Positions 34,728-48,070 of a stretch of DNA of 64,000 nucleotides are shown piece by piece. Origin of the DNA: Isoetes taiwanensis. Lineage: Eukaryota; Streptophyta; Lycopodiopsida; Isoetales; Isoetaceae. Location of the stretch: NCBI GenBank assembly GCA_021234155.1, contig JAJEKV010000065.1, positions 2,311,154 through 2,375,153 of the forward strand. Reading direction: 5' to 3'. A program made the position numbers and the translations under genes. The notes below the pieces were generated by a model that did not search any database, was not told the origin of the DNA, and saw nothing but the letters and a program-made list of their open reading frames with translations. How positions within the stretch are numbered: the first letter of the stretch is position 1; each line of letters begins with the position of its first letter.

Positions 34728-36190
34728 TGTGAATGCCTCACGATTATACTTTTTGCCACAGTGGTTACCGTGACAAATACGCTAATGCCAATTTCAAAGG
34801 CACGCCATGGGGTATGGAACTATCAGAATCAGGGAAGTTGAAAGGATTAAATTAGCTGAAGTTAATTATTAATAATAACCTATGTTCTAGGGAAATTGTG
34901 TTATCATCATTTGGGATATGCCACCGTCTTAATGATTAAGCAGATAGATTGCTAAAACACAACTGGACTTATCTCGACGACTTCAAGATCACCAAGAAGG
35001 CCGTGAGTCACATCGACTTGGTAAGATCACCATATAGAAGTACACCCCTCAGAAGTAACAAATTTAATTTCAACTCCCAAGATGGAGGAGCCATGAAACG
35101 AGTCCAAATGCAGAATTCAGGAGGTAAAGGGTGTGAATTCTAGTTAACAATTGGTTGTGTCCGCTTCTCTCTGCCTTTCTGTGGAATCAACTTGTAGCCT
35201 TAACCATTGTGCAAACAAGTTCTCTTTTATACCACCTGCCACCTGTGCTGATGGATTGTGCCAGTTTGTTTAACTTTGCCTCCTTGTTTGGGGATTACCG
35301 GGCACCTCAACTCGTGGCATTGTAGTATGCTCCTAGATAGGCCTCAGAGTCCCATTAAATGGCCTCAGGCCGGAACCCCAATGTCTCAGATACAGAGTCA
35401 TGAATAATGCATGAAACACAAGGGTATATGAGGTGGGTAGGTCTTGCATGAGCAATACAAGGTTCTCGTAGACTCCTACAAAGGCTAGGGCCTCCCATAG
35501 CCGCCATTGAGGCCGGGCAAGGCCCACTCCTGTGGCAGGGGATCCAGATGGAGCACCAGCGTGCCCTTGGAGATTTAGGTGAGGTGCCCAGGTAAGGATG
35601 CGGTCATTGACAGCGTGACGGTTTCTCTAGCCACCCATGGAACACTTGTGATTCTCCGGGAAGGGGACGCCTCCCATCTTGCCTGAGGCCCATCAGCGCC
35701 ATGAACCGAGTAGGCTCAGAGGTGATGCCCCCTGAGTTTATGCTTCTCCTGGCTATAGCAAAGCCATAGATGAATTCCACCCCATCCGCAGTGTGCACGT
35801 GAGGGGCGATGGAGGGTCAACCCCAGCCTAATGTTCTTGTGCCAACTATGCCAAGACTTCTGGCCTCGATTCCCTTGAGGCCCACTGCCAACATCTCACT
35901 GAGTCTCCGAGCTTCCTGGCAGAACTCCGGGTTCTGGGTGCTTTAGGATTGATGCATATTTTGCCGCTAGGTAATAGATGGATTCTCACACCCTTCGGTG
36001 GTTATTTATATGTATATTCATGCCTGTAGCACCTTGTATTCATGCTTCCATCGAGTCCCATTGAAGGCGCAATTAATGTGACCTCGTTCTTCTTTCGCCT
36101 CATTTCAGATGGCCCTAAATAGAGGGCCCTCGCCATGGTGAGATGATTGCCATGGGAGGGGAGTCTCGAGATGTATACGCCCATCGAGCA
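34728..36190 (+). repeat. 3' LTR of the 24-36 kb Ty3/gypsy element
   Basis: Starts TGTGAATGCC after the polypurine tract and ends near CCATCGAGCA at about 36,190. It matches 23,944-25,460 throughout, with many substitutions and indels. The differences include extra sequence around 35.25-35.33 kb. Short open frames inside it are not genes. Confidence 0.85.
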
Positions 36191-37451
36191 TATTCGGTTA
36201 CGATCCAAGATTCATGTTTTACATATTTGTCACAACAACATCAAAACAACAAACAAAAGATGTGCAGTAATATTTTGTGTAGTTGCTAGCCCAATAATTC
36301 CGGCGATATTCTGTGTTTCTTTATGTTTGTCAGCAACGAAGATCAAATAGCACTATCTAAGTGTTTCTTGGTATGTTTGCCTAAACAACATCTAAACAAC
36401 ATAACAAAAAAAGACATACTGATGCAACCCTTTTCAAGATGAATATCAGAATGAGGTTTGCAAAACAGATTTGTAGTCATTGTATTCGGGATCACAATGT
36501 AGTGTTTAATCGCACACAGCCATAAATTCATCGAAAGGACGGACAATACAAAACACATACCGTTGAATAAATGGAAAGACACAAAAACATTTAAGGAAGA
36601 AGAAGAAGATTTAACCACGCCATTAAGGCCCTGAATTTTACAGCGTGAGACTTTTGCACGACCCACGCTGGGTCCGCTCTCACCACTTTAATAGCTGTCA
36701 TGGGTCTCCACCACTTATATCATGTACATCACAAATCTATATGCTGGAACTCTGGACTTGGAATAAGTGCTTAGAACGCTCACTGCAGGAGTATAGAGGA
36801 AATACGTTGTAAATTATCGACTTTTGCAAATCTCCATTAAAGACGAACAAACTAAGAGATCGATAAGTCAAGAATTAGTGAAGAACTTTACAAAGAAAAT
36901 GAAATTATTAGATCGCTTGTCAGTACGACATCACAATAAATGTATCTAGTTACAAAGCAACAGAGCATACCAGGTTTAAGACATTTGAGCCTCTTGAAAT
37001 GAGGTGCATATATCTTACTTGGAACAGCAGAATACATAAAATGTACTTCATTCATACTAAAATTGTGGAGTCTTGTTCATATCAATACGCTAATGATGTC
37101 ATTGTTTACAAGATATATTCACAGAAATGTTGCATATTTTCCTGATTGTAATACGCCGCGAAGTTTGGCACGTTGCCACCTTTATTAAGACATAAATTTT
37201 CTGCAAGAAAGGTAGTCACCGAACTGCAACAATGGACATATTGCAGGACAGCGAAGTGATGATCCTGTTGATAAATATCCGTTGGTAAACAAATGAAGAC
37301 TTCTAAGATTTTTTACCGTTTACAAAAATCAATGTGTTGTATGCTAATATTTATGCTTGGATCTGCGATTTCACCACTCTATCGACATTCGCCAGGACCA
37401 GTAACCACGAACCAGAAGGTTTTAGAAGCTCGAAAGCGAATCGGGCGGTAT

Positions 37452-37715
37452 TCAAGGTATAACTAATTTAACCAAGTAAGCACATTCAAGAAATACGTGA
37501 GGCAACGAATCCTCAATTTCTAAAACAAAACCCAAAGTTTGCATATATCGAATACGTGGAATCCCCGCTTGGAACATGGTCAGATATAATTCTGGCCGTA
37601 ACATGCACCCAAGAGAGCCGTGACAAAGGAGAATGTTGCGACAAAGATTTGCCCGATAAAGAAGCAAAGGTGATGCAGAGTTAGCCTTCGAGATTGATTT
37701 ACGAAGGATGGGCAA
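37452..37715 (-). pseudogene. LINE reverse-transcriptase zinc-binding (zf-RVT-like) fragment
   Basis: The minus frame reads YLTMFQAGIPRIRY, then LEIEDSLPHVFLECAYLVKL. The pattern 'hydrophobic helix, GIP, CxxC, E(S/D)xxHLFxxC, xxxLW' is typical of the zinc-binding domain after plant LINE reverse transcriptase. Here HVFLEC is clear. One cysteine pair is lost in this frame, but a neighbouring frame has Cys near that point, so a frameshift is likely. No RT core was found nearby, so this would be a 5'-truncated or broken piece. Chance resemblance remains possible. Confidence 0.4.
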
Positions 37716-39228
37716 AGCCCATCCCGCTTATAGACAAATCATTATATTGGTTTCTTCTAGAGGCTCTCGCCGCCTACCGTACCAAATCCATTGATTTTAA
37801 TTGCAATTTTCAGCCAAGGGATTAGCGGGACTAAAATAGAAGAAATTAATTAACAAAAGATTTTTTCTCAGTAGTATAGAATATTTCTTTTTGGTCATAC
37901 CTTCCGCTTCAACTCAAATTGAATCTTTAAACCGTTACTGTGAGCTGCTGATGTTAGTTTTATTTTGATATTTTGCTACTTGTTCTATTCTTTCTAGATA
38001 AGCTGACCACTCCATCTTCCAAACGTAGCCGCCACGATTCCGCTTGTTCATTTCTTGTTTGCATGAGTCACTCCTAAACGCCGATTTGGCTAAGATAAAT
38101 AAGTGTGACTCTAAAGAGCTAAGATAAAAGGCTCGATCGGTGTTAAGATAATTTCATTTAGGCCATTCAACCATTAAAGTTTCATTTATCTAGGCTTCTC
38201 AAACAGAGCATTTTTCTCCCTTGTCCCTCAAAAATTCTAAATCCAAAAATCTTTGTCAAACTGCAAATTTTGGTTTAAATTCCGTGGTCAAATCCGTAAA
38301 TCTTTGCCTAAATCCGTAAATCAACCGGTATTGCCGCCAAACTAAGTTTTTATTAGGTATCTTCCACAAACTAAATCGAATTGAAGTCACAAATAGCTTT
38401 AAATCTCTGCCGAACGCTTCTGAATCCTTTGCCTGCCGCAGGTGAAACCTTGAATTGAATTTGCCAGCTTTTGCAATGAGAAGAGGAGAAGAGGAGAAGA
38501 AAAAAATTGTTTCTGCAAAAAGTTTCAAAATAGCCGGGTGGAACTGAATCACCATTGAATTACAATCCTGCTATTTGTCTTAACCGGGGTGGCCCACTTT
38601 TAGGTGAAACCTTCCGGTTATAATATTGAGAATGTTGATTTGCTGACATTCGAGGGAACAGGCCACGCGAGCGAGCCCTGCGATCTCAGAAATCGTCGGC
38701 AAAATTCGACATATCGTGAACGTGGGTGACGCGAGATTCAATTCGGCCGTGAATGTCGAAAAGCAAACCACGTCCTTCGTGTAAAAATTCCGAATGCCCA
38801 AACGCAGAGTGAATTTACACATTCTGAGAAGGCGCCGCCGCCATCGTAAGGGGCGCCATCGGTGGACGCGGGTTAATTGAATCTAACTGCTTTTTACTGC
38901 TCGCAAATCCTGAAGGGTTTTCCAGCGATTACAACCCCGAAGTGGGCTCTCTATTAATTTATTTAACCCCAATCGGGGAGATAGTGTGAGCGCTCAAAGC
39001 AGAGAAATTTTCATTTAGTAGTCCAAAAATTTCCTAAACCAAGATGCCAGAATCTGCTCTTGCCTCAAAGCTCGCTGTGACGATTTTGTAGGCTTCTGCA
39101 CTTTTGGGCTTGGTGTAAAGGACTTACTGCGCTAATCCTCTGCTCTGGATCTGAGCAAGGTCATGTGGAAGCCTGCTTGAGGCCCAAGCTGTGGAATCTG
39201 AATAAAATGCTGAAGCTGGCCAGAAGCC

Positions 39229-39713
39229 CTAAGGAGACCCGCCTGTGAAATCAGGTTCATGGTAGCCGATCAGAGTCCACAAGTCAAAGCTAATGGTTCG
39301 AAGTTGGTATTCTAATGCTGCATTGTGTGCCGTAGTAAAAACCATTTCTCTGTAAGTATCAAGGTGTTTCACACCACTGCCTCTCCTCTGCACTGAAGAC
39401 TGCTTAAAGAGAAGTGGATAGAGCAACAGAAAACAGACTCCAATCACATAAACTTAAATCTGTGCCTTTCCGCCATCGCCTCTCCTCTGATTACGATTCA
39501 GTTTCGTCTGCATTGTGGTTAGCCGTGCATATGCTTTATGGCGAGCTGTTTATCCATTCCCTTTATTTCACTAATGTATAGACTGTCGGCCCAGGTCGCT
39601 GCTTTTTCTTTACACCAGTTAACCAAGACACTGGCACGAAACAGATCAAAGAATTCCAGGTGCACTGCTGGGCATACTGGGGCAGTCAAAGACAAATGAG
39701 AAGCTATCTTCAA
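39229..39713 (-). pseudogene. Gene-like fragments on the minus strand
   Basis: Two minus frames (39229-39447, 72 codons; 39519-39713, 64 codons) have protein-like composition, e.g. LDTYREMVFTTAHNAALEYQ and FFDLFRASVLVNWCKEKAA. They could be exons of one decayed gene, separated by about 70 bp, or pieces captured by an element. No family was recognised and no splice signals were confirmed. Confidence 0.25.
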
Positions 39714-41751
39714 GGATTTGTCAGATCTTCTTTCTTTGTATTCTTTGAATTCAAATCAGACCTCGTCTTAGTTTTCATGGAGTTGTGTATGTTATGTATC
39801 AGCTAATTTTGATTATGTTTAGCCATGGAAGCAGACCATCGATTTCCACAAGCAGGCCATGATATTTCAAAAAGATTTAATGCACATATTTAGAGGTGTT
39901 CAGTACGTCCATGCATGTATAAGTTAATTTGTTCAGTTACAGTTTCTTTTTGATCAATGCCTTTGAGTTGGTTATGCTGATGGTTTATTGTATGTAAAGA
40001 AAAGCCAACAAAGGAAATAAACGATGCATATGGAAGCAAGAGCATTTTAGTTGTCTGGAAGAAGCTGGGAAAACTTCAATAGAGAAACAGAAGAGGAAAA
40101 AAATAGAGATGAAGAAGGTTGTTCTGCAGACAGCATGGAAGAATAGAAGGCAGTTTTTATTAGACCTTTTCATGTCGTAGTTTAGTTAGAATTCCTATCG
40201 TTTTTATGAGATCTAGAGTTGTTATTTGGTTTCTCCTAATCTAGAATTGCTTACTTTTTCTTTTCTGATTTAAAAGTTAGTTGAAAGAGTATTGATTTCC
40301 ATTCCCTGTACTGAGAACATAACAAACTATCTCTAAAGCATGAAACATTATTTTTATCTGGAAAATGATCCAATGGAAAAGTTATGTAATTTTCTAATGT
40401 TTAGAATTTCAGGAGCAACAACTCATGGCTTGGTTGCGCAGAATGTAGATGGAACCAATGCAAAGAATGATTATATTTCAACTGCTGGAATTGCTGACTC
40501 TTAGCTGGCCGTATTTTAACCATAGTGAAGTATTTATCAGTCTTAATTGCTGTAAAAGCTGGAACAAATCTTTTTAAGCGATTCGTGATACTCTTTTAGT
40601 ATTCTAATCAAGGTATGTATATAAGCAACCTTGAGAGTCATTTTTTCTTTTGGAGACACGACAAAATTAAATATTAAAAAGCACTCAAATAAATCTATGC
40701 TGCTTTTTTGAAGGAAGACATGTTTCCTTAATCACTTAACCATCCAATTTTATGACTTGCCATAATAGCTTCTGCAGGATGATCGCAAGGAGCTAGCAGA
40801 GACATCGCTGGGATCTGTGATTCTCTCTAAATGGAGAGCCATTTTCAGGCTTCTCTAATGTGACTTGATCAATGTGTCATATGCCCCTAAATTCCCAACA
40901 AACCATCTATTAAAATCTAAGGGAATTATATCAAACTAGCTTATGACAAGGATTCTGATCCTAGTCGCCATCTTGCTATTTCCAGCCATCTCATTTTAAG
41001 TGAGAGAGAGTTTATGATATTACACCCATTTAGATGTAACTATGGCATTTAATAACTTAAGAAGTGCCTCGAAACCATTTGCCTGATGGAAGTTCTAGAA
41101 ATGTATGGCAAGATAGCTATATGAAACTGAAATCAAAGCTACAGTGCACATGGGAGATAACGGTGTACTTCTAAACAATGCATAGTACTTGTGTCTCATG
41201 TCATCGATGATTCATCATGACATAAGCATGTTGTAACATTTGGGACAAAGGCAAAACAAAATATAGAATTGAATGGCAAGATTGGCCAAGAATTATGTAA
41301 AGAGGAGAAAGAAACATAATTATTCTATATTGGTTCGGGAAGACTCGCTAGAGATGACACTATAAAGGATTTCAATATACAAATAGAAACCCTTGCCTTT
41401 ACTCAGTTACCAGATTGAGTTCAGAAAGAAACGTCAGCCGATAAATGCTTTGGTAGCAATAATAAATACGTTCTCATTATAACAACGACATAATTTCCTG
41501 ATTTTAACAAGTACCTAAAAAACATTTGCACAAGTATTGCAAGATTCAACAATTTTTAGAGCATCTATCAAACTCAAATCAGTCTCGAAATCACCAACAG
41601 GAAGAGCCTTGAACATTGACTATATTTACCAATATAAAGACATCATGTTTGATGGAAAACACACAATCATTCCAACATAGAGAAGTACGTTCATGAGAAT
41701 ATCATTATTGCTTCGAACCCATTATTGCTTTCCGAACTGAAGGGATGCCAT

Positions 41752-43481
41752 AGGGACTAGCTGGCTGGAAGGCGTTGTATTAATATATTAAAAGCAAAAC
41801 ATCAATGCCGACACTGCTAACAATTGACACAAAGATTAATCATCTGAATTTTGCAACCATATTCAGAATTCATATATTCCACATCGCCTTGCGGTTATTC
41901 AGCATTACTTTGCTTTTGTAATTAGTTTTATCACGATATCTCTCGTATGAGATGGGTCTTGCCAAGAATGTTTGCCGAATTGAACTGAGCACCGGCCTCA
42001 TGTCATTTTTAAGTTCCAGGCATGAAAAGCAGGATATTGTCAACTTCGATTCATGTCACATTTGCCAAAACAAAGAAAGGACTAAATTTTGGTCGGCAGA
42101 TACATACAAAGGTGTGGAAATGGGCCCATTATTAGAAATGGCTATCTGAATAGTTTCTTTTGGCTGGAACCGCAGGTACTTCATGTTCATATCCTACATC
42201 ACCGCGACAAGATGCAGAAAATTGTAAATCTTTTCCGGGGAGTATCAGTTTCTTTACCCACATTTGAATGGAGTTTCAATCTTGTTGAAAATTAACTTCC
42301 ACATTTTTAGTAATGCGCACTACGCTGAAGGGCACAATGAAATGCTGGTAGAATCACATCTGTCTCGGGAGTTATGGCGAATGGATGCGGTGATTTAGGA
42401 GTTTGAGTTCACCAACTTTCGGCGTACCACCAGGACTCTTTAAAAACACATCAATAGATATGCGGTGGATCACATGATTGTTTTAATGCGTGCATTGTGT
42501 AAGGCGAAGATTGAGCAATGACTCGCTAATTGTTTCATTGTAAACTACTGCTTCTTTTCAAGATTCTAAACGCTATGGAGGGAAATAGGACAACCGTGAG
42601 AAGAAAGGCAAATAAGTATACAAAGGGATAGGAAATATCATACAAAATAATCCATACAATCTCTAAACATCCCAAATCGACATATGTCAATTATCTTCAA
42701 AATATCTATAATCCTGCAATGAAAGAACTACTTTAGAAGCGAAGCCAAAATGGCATGTGCTATCCTACATTGTATAGCTTCGAAAGAAATGCCAAAACAG
42801 CGGAAAAGAATACGATAAGCCGCGAAGCCCCTGTTTGTTCGTATTACCGCATTAACCTGTCCTAAAGCCGGAACCGGGGCCGTAAAACTATCACATGACA
42901 TCTTCTCATATTCTCGTAAGATCAAAGAGCATGGGATCCCACCATTTCACCGCATGTTTGAAGAGATGGAAAGAAATGCCTCAAGCTCTGAAATAGATGA
43001 GAGCCGATTAAGCAGACTAATTATACACCTTAAACCGGAACCAAATTTTAAAATGGCATCTTTTTCTACTATTCATAGTTATTATTCATGAACACGGATT
43101 CCATCATCAGCAATGTGGCATGCTATGATATTTCTTATAGGTTATATGTTTAAGGAATTGCAAGAAATTCCAATGGCAAGAATGAAGAGATGAGGAGAAC
43201 TAGTTGCACTTTTGCAACCCTCGCCATAATTTGCACAACCGCTTCCATCTTCTGCCCCTTCCCTTATTTGCATGAAGGTATATACTGAGAAAGCAATGCA
43301 CACTGCATTTTCAACCAAGATGCAAAGCAGAGGTTTTATCTAATTGGTGCATGTGAGAAGTTTAGTAGACCGTAATTCGGGAGATGGTTTGGAAGAAATA
43401 ATGTTGTTCAGTAAAGATTTAGCGCCTGGCAGATGGCAATATTCAAACAAATTAATACGTCAATGATGTTATTTGTAGAAC
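41752..43481 (+). repeat. Left 1.73-kb terminal direct repeat (LTR candidate)
   Basis: It aligns over its whole length with 54,988-56,731. Anchors: GGGACTAG at the start, GCGTTGTATTA, AACAATTGACACAAA, TTAATCATCT, CAAAACAAAGAAAGGAC, CACCGCGAC, AAGATTTAGCGCC and GATGTTAT near the end. Divergence is high and includes indels. Open frames inside, such as 41952-42149, are not conserved in the partner copy. Confidence 0.75.
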
Positions 43482-46400
43482 TGATGCTCTAACCAGGAGG
43501 AGGCCACTTAAACGTCTCCCTGGGAGCAACAAAGACAAGAAACCTCTTCCATGAGGAGGAAGCCCTAGCAAAGGCCCATAATCTATGATTTAATTCCTGA
43601 GATGGATATTTAGCTATCGGCCAGCTCCAACACGCGGTAATTTAGGCCAGAAATTAAGGAACAGTCGAGAGTAACAGAATCCTGATTGCGACCAGCCCCT
43701 TCAACCCATCGTTTCAAAAGACGCTTTGGCACCGAAGGCAACGGGTTACGAGATGGGAGACCTTGATGCATAATATCGCCGCTTCGCCCACTGAGAGGCA
43801 ACAGATAAGCGGTGGTTTGCCGAATGGCGGAAATAAGGTGGGATTCTCCTCACCACCATGCGACCGGCAGCAGCGACAAACGGTGGTGTTGAGTGACGCA
43901 GCTGGCAATCTGAGCCGCCTTCAAGTCGACGAGGGGCGCGCCACCGAGATAAACGCCCCAGCTTCGGTCGGCTGCAGAGCCGAGAACCCCCGAGTAGGGC
44001 GCTTGGTAATACTTGATTCGGAGATTCGAGCTTCGCTAAACCATTGCCTGCCGGCCTCCATGCCGAGGTCCGCGAACACCGCGCGATCGGTGAGTTGCCA
44101 AGCAGCGATTTTAACAGAGCCAGTTCGAATCGTGCGCAGAGGCCGCAACACGCAGTGACAGCCGCCAAAACGACGGTTCGGCATTTGCGCCCATGGGTCG
44201 CCAAACAGCATAAACACCACTTCCTCCGCCTCACACACCACGCCGCGCCTCTTCAGCAGCCATTATGCTCTCCGCACCAACAGCGCCACCTGCCGGGATA
44301 GCTTAATGCTGCCCCCACCTCGCGCCAGAGAGCGTATCGCCGGTCGGCAACGCGGTGGTACGTGGACTCTGAGGAGGCGGAGAAGATCTCGCCGTTTGAT
44401 TCGTAGATGAGATCCCATTCACGGTATTCTCATCGCGTGATATTACTGTTGAGGCCGCCTGGGACTCGGCAGACGCTGCTGGCTTTTGTTACTCTTTCAC
44501 GCGTGGCAGCACGAGGACCGCCCCGCTGCCGTGAGTAGGCAATTGAAGTGGACCAGTTTCAGATAAGCGACCAGGACCTCACCGAGTGTAAACAGAGTCC
44601 CGGCTTTAAAGAAATGGCCTGAAGTCAGACGCCCGTCAGAGGTGGGGCCGCAGTCGGTCCTGGAAGCCGATTACAGCCGGCGGCTTCAGGCCGCCGAGGG
44701 CGCGCCGCGCCGCCGCCACTTTGCTCCCGCTGCCGCCATCACCGGACCTCGCCCCGGCCGCCTCGACCGCCGCCAGCCGACCGGCCCTCTAACCGCATCA
44801 TCAGCCCGCACATCAGCCAACAAATAGAACTGCACCGGATGGCAGGTTCGGTTCCACGGGCTTCCGCGTAAAGGCGAATCAACTGGCACCAGAGAGGATC
44901 TCATTTTTCCTTGGCGGAGACATGGGAGTACGTAGGTAATGTGATTATTCTGGCCTCCAAAGCATTCCCAGATGTGGTTTCAATGAGTACTGTGCAAGCG
45001 AGGGTATACGGGCGCGCTCAAGCACAATGCAACCTGAGGGCACTCTAGCCTCATGGTAACAAAACAGACAGCACACCGCTACTTTGTGGGTGGCGTGATA
45101 CACACTCTCCTCATACGAAGATACATTTTCCACATACAGAGCAAATCACCACACTTCCATTTCTGGATGACCATTGAGCCTATGTCGACCTTATATGATA
45201 CGTTAAACATGTTCAATTGGGTAGTTGGTGTTGTTTCACATTTCAAATGCACCTATCGTGAGCTTCAGCAAACGAAATTTGATCCTCCGGTAGACTTCTT
45301 GCAATGAACCCCGAGGTGGTTTATCAAGGATATCGGCGATGTCATATTTCGCGCTATGGCAGTTGTTATGTTGCTAGTAGTATCTTTGACCGTTATTTGT
45401 AATGGAAGCCTGCACAATGGCCGCTTCAGCCAGCATGACCTGCAGATGGAGAACCATGGGGCGGCTCCGCAGGTGCAGATTATTCCGTCAGTTTGAGGAA
45501 CCGACTGCATCCGTTACTCATTTTTCCAGACGGACGTGACACTCGACGAGGGAGATTCCACCACCTACCTCACTATGCATCTCCATTGGAGGCTTCCCTG
45601 CACCTCGCCGCTTCAACACACAAGGCCTGGATTCACAATCAAGTGGTGGACCCTCTGCGCCCACCGCTGGAGTGGCGGATTGGCTGGACTACTGCAACTC
45701 CCCACACCTCAAGAGCACTGGCCAGCTAGACTCTGGGCCTCGCTTTCTGGGCACAAGCCGAAGATGTTTTGGGAGGAGGCCGCCTCACTGCACCACAGGG
45801 CACTACTAAATCTTCTCGAACAAATAGGCTTTGATTGAGGAGGCCTCTGGAGCTCAAACGGATGCTGACTTCTGGCAGCCACCGATCCTACAGCCATCAA
45901 ATACCTTTCTACATGAAGCCAAGAAGAATGAGATACCTGCAGAGCATCAAGAATGATAAGTTTACCTCCTGACCCCGGCACCCAGACATTCTCTGGAGAG
46001 GGTCTGAGCAAGCCTGACAGCCTCAATGGAACTGATTTCACCTCTGAGCAGTCTGTACAAGATTTGCAACAGTCAGACAATTCAGCCGGGACCTGCACCA
46101 GGCCCCTCCACGATGCATGGCCTCCGTTATCGTATGGAGAGGTTGGGTCATGCCGCCTAGCTTAGCTGTAAATGCGCATTTAAATGGCATGCGTTAACTT
46201 CTCCAAATGGGTCAGTCTCCACTGCGTCATCTCACGATTGTTCAACAGCGATTGCGAAGGCTTCAATGGACTTCATTGAAAGCGCAGTAGTGCTCATCTG
46301 GCTGTGCTGTATCCTCAATGCCCTGCCAATACCGACATTATACCAAATTTCTCTTTGCAAAACCGCTGGTCGGCACCAGTGCAATGGCCGACAATGGCGG

Positions 46401-47929
46401 GGCAGGAAACCAGTGTGCCAGCTCTACACAGTAAGCCGCCCGCATATCTCCACCATTGATCAGACTTCACTCAGCGCACATTGATTGAGTGATTAAGCGG
46501 TGAACGCCGCGTAACCCGGCATCGTTGTTTCGCGACGGCAAAAAGCCGCTGTTAGCAAAGACTCTCGCCAACAAGCTCGGGACACCATAATACCGGGACC
46601 CCCCGGACTGCGTAACGCAGATATAGGTCAATGGCGAGGAAATAATTTATGTTAAACTTAGCCATTTAAAGCATTTTTAAAGCATTTTCTAAAAAAAAAT
46701 TGGCTAAAGTAATGGAAAAATTGGGAGGCACAATAATTTTAGCTTAACTTTTTCTGACTGCAATTCAACCTTTGGAAGTTTTTGAAATAAGCAAAGAGAG
46801 AAAGTAAGAGAAATTAAAATTTGTGGGTTGTTTAGCTAAACCCATAGGAAAGAGAATGAATTTCAAATAATTTAGCTAACATCATTCTAGTTTGTATGAA
46901 AGATATGATTAGTAGTTTAGTTTCTCTAGCATTATGAATTTAATTTGAGTCCCTAGACTCTTACTAGTTAAATATTAATTCTAGAATGTTTTTACAAAGA
47001 AAATGACTAAAAATATGAAGATATTTAAAAAAGCATAGTAATTTAGTTTTAATAATTTTCACACACCATAGAATTTTGGATGATGTTGGTTATTTGATAA
47101 ACGCCAGAAGTGGTGAGGAGGAAAAAATGGGGGAGAATTTAGGCCAAACCAATGTGAAAGTTTTGAGATTAATTCCAGCAAGTTTAGCTAAAGTTATTCA
47201 AAGAATAAGAAATATACATTAGTACTTATCTCATGCTTCAGCCAGATCATGCCACTCTAACAAGACAAACTCCAGACCGAGCATGGAGTGCTGCCAGGCT
47301 TGCCTCTCTCCCCACACTCTTTTAAGCCTATACATTGACTGAAGAAGGATTGGTTTCCTTCCTGAGTGCATGGAGGCAAGACATCTCATGGCATCATAAT
47401 CCTAATTACATGTCGGGACGAGGTCAACCCCTCAGTGGCCTGGCACACTCCGTGAGGACATGCAATGCTTACCTTGATGTCTGACATTCTTTGGCCACCT
47501 GCATGCGAAAGTGAACTTGGCCAAACTAGGGTGCTTGGTTGTATCGCCCCGGCTCAGCCTGCTGCTTCCCACCTTCACTACTGTAAGTGCGAGTGGAGGT
47601 GGCTCCAAACTCTGCACTTGGGGATTGAGTTCTCAACTACCACCCAGTCTGGGATGCTGCTACTGTGTTGGCAATGTTACAGCAATTATGCTATGCAATT
47701 GCACCCACAAGGCAAGAGTTGTACGCCTCTGGGGCCACCTGCCACCACATTTATATTTCTAGCCTCAGTTGAGCCGGTCCTATCAGGCAGAGTGGGGTCC
47801 GGCTATCTCCCCAACACATGGAATGACCTCGAAAGGTGCGGTAGTCTTCGGCACGGCCCGGGGTGAAGTCCGCCCCACAGTGACTCGGCCTGTGAAGAGC
47901 AGCTTTTCACTCCTTCAACGTCGATGAAC

Positions 47930-48070
47930 CATATCAAGCATTTCAAAGGTGGCTCTATGGTTGATATCGCTGTCTCCATTTGCTTGACTATAAATGATGG
48001 GTCCCCAACGTCAAATCCCCGTATTTTCTGGAGCATAAGCAAGCTTCGCGGTTCTCACGCCATTGGGCGT
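47930..48070 (+). pseudogene. Integrase-core-like fragment (weak)
   Basis: The plus frame reads VDIAVSICLTINDGSPTSNP and then RIFWS. This resembles the gypsy integrase stretch (DxAxxFLxxIxxxHGxPxSIVSDRDxxFxSxFW) with the central SDRD lost. Its position about 580 bp before the conserved C-terminal peptide at 48.63 kb is reasonable for a shortened pol. The match is short and could be chance. Confidence 0.3.

Larger units (their letters stand above)
23944..36190 (+). mobile_element. Near-complete Ty3/gypsy LTR retrotransposon, 12.2 kb, inactive
   Basis: It has two about 1.5-kb direct repeats in the same orientation, an iMet-type primer-binding site right after the first and a purine tract right before the second. 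In between, pol domains lie in the order reverse transcriptase, RNase H, integrase on the plus strand. That order and the motifs identify Ty3/gypsy. All frames are broken. The copy is old, because the LTRs differ by many substitutions and indels. The distance from primer site to reverse transcriptase is about 6 kb, well above the usual 2-3 kb for gag plus protease, which suggests a nested insertion. No target-site duplication could be read. Confidence 0.85.
36191..41750. other. AT-rich region of mixed remnants
   Basis: Apart from the LINE-like fragment at 37.45-37.72 kb and the gene-like pieces at 39.2-39.7 kb, nothing firm was seen. Small local repeats: (C)AAATCCGTAAATC twice at 38,290-38,322; GAAGAGGAGAAGAGGAGAAG at about 38,480. 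A GC-richer stretch lies at 38.6-38.9 kb. A short hairpin-capable pair, CCCCGA / TCGGGG, occurs at 38,935-38,980. Confidence 0.4.

Noticed and set aside
43746-44241. Overlapping minus frames of 162 and 106 codons as a real gene
   Set aside because: Two minus phases and one plus phase are open at once in CpG-rich DNA, and no domain or start context stands out. It is kept only as a region worth checking.
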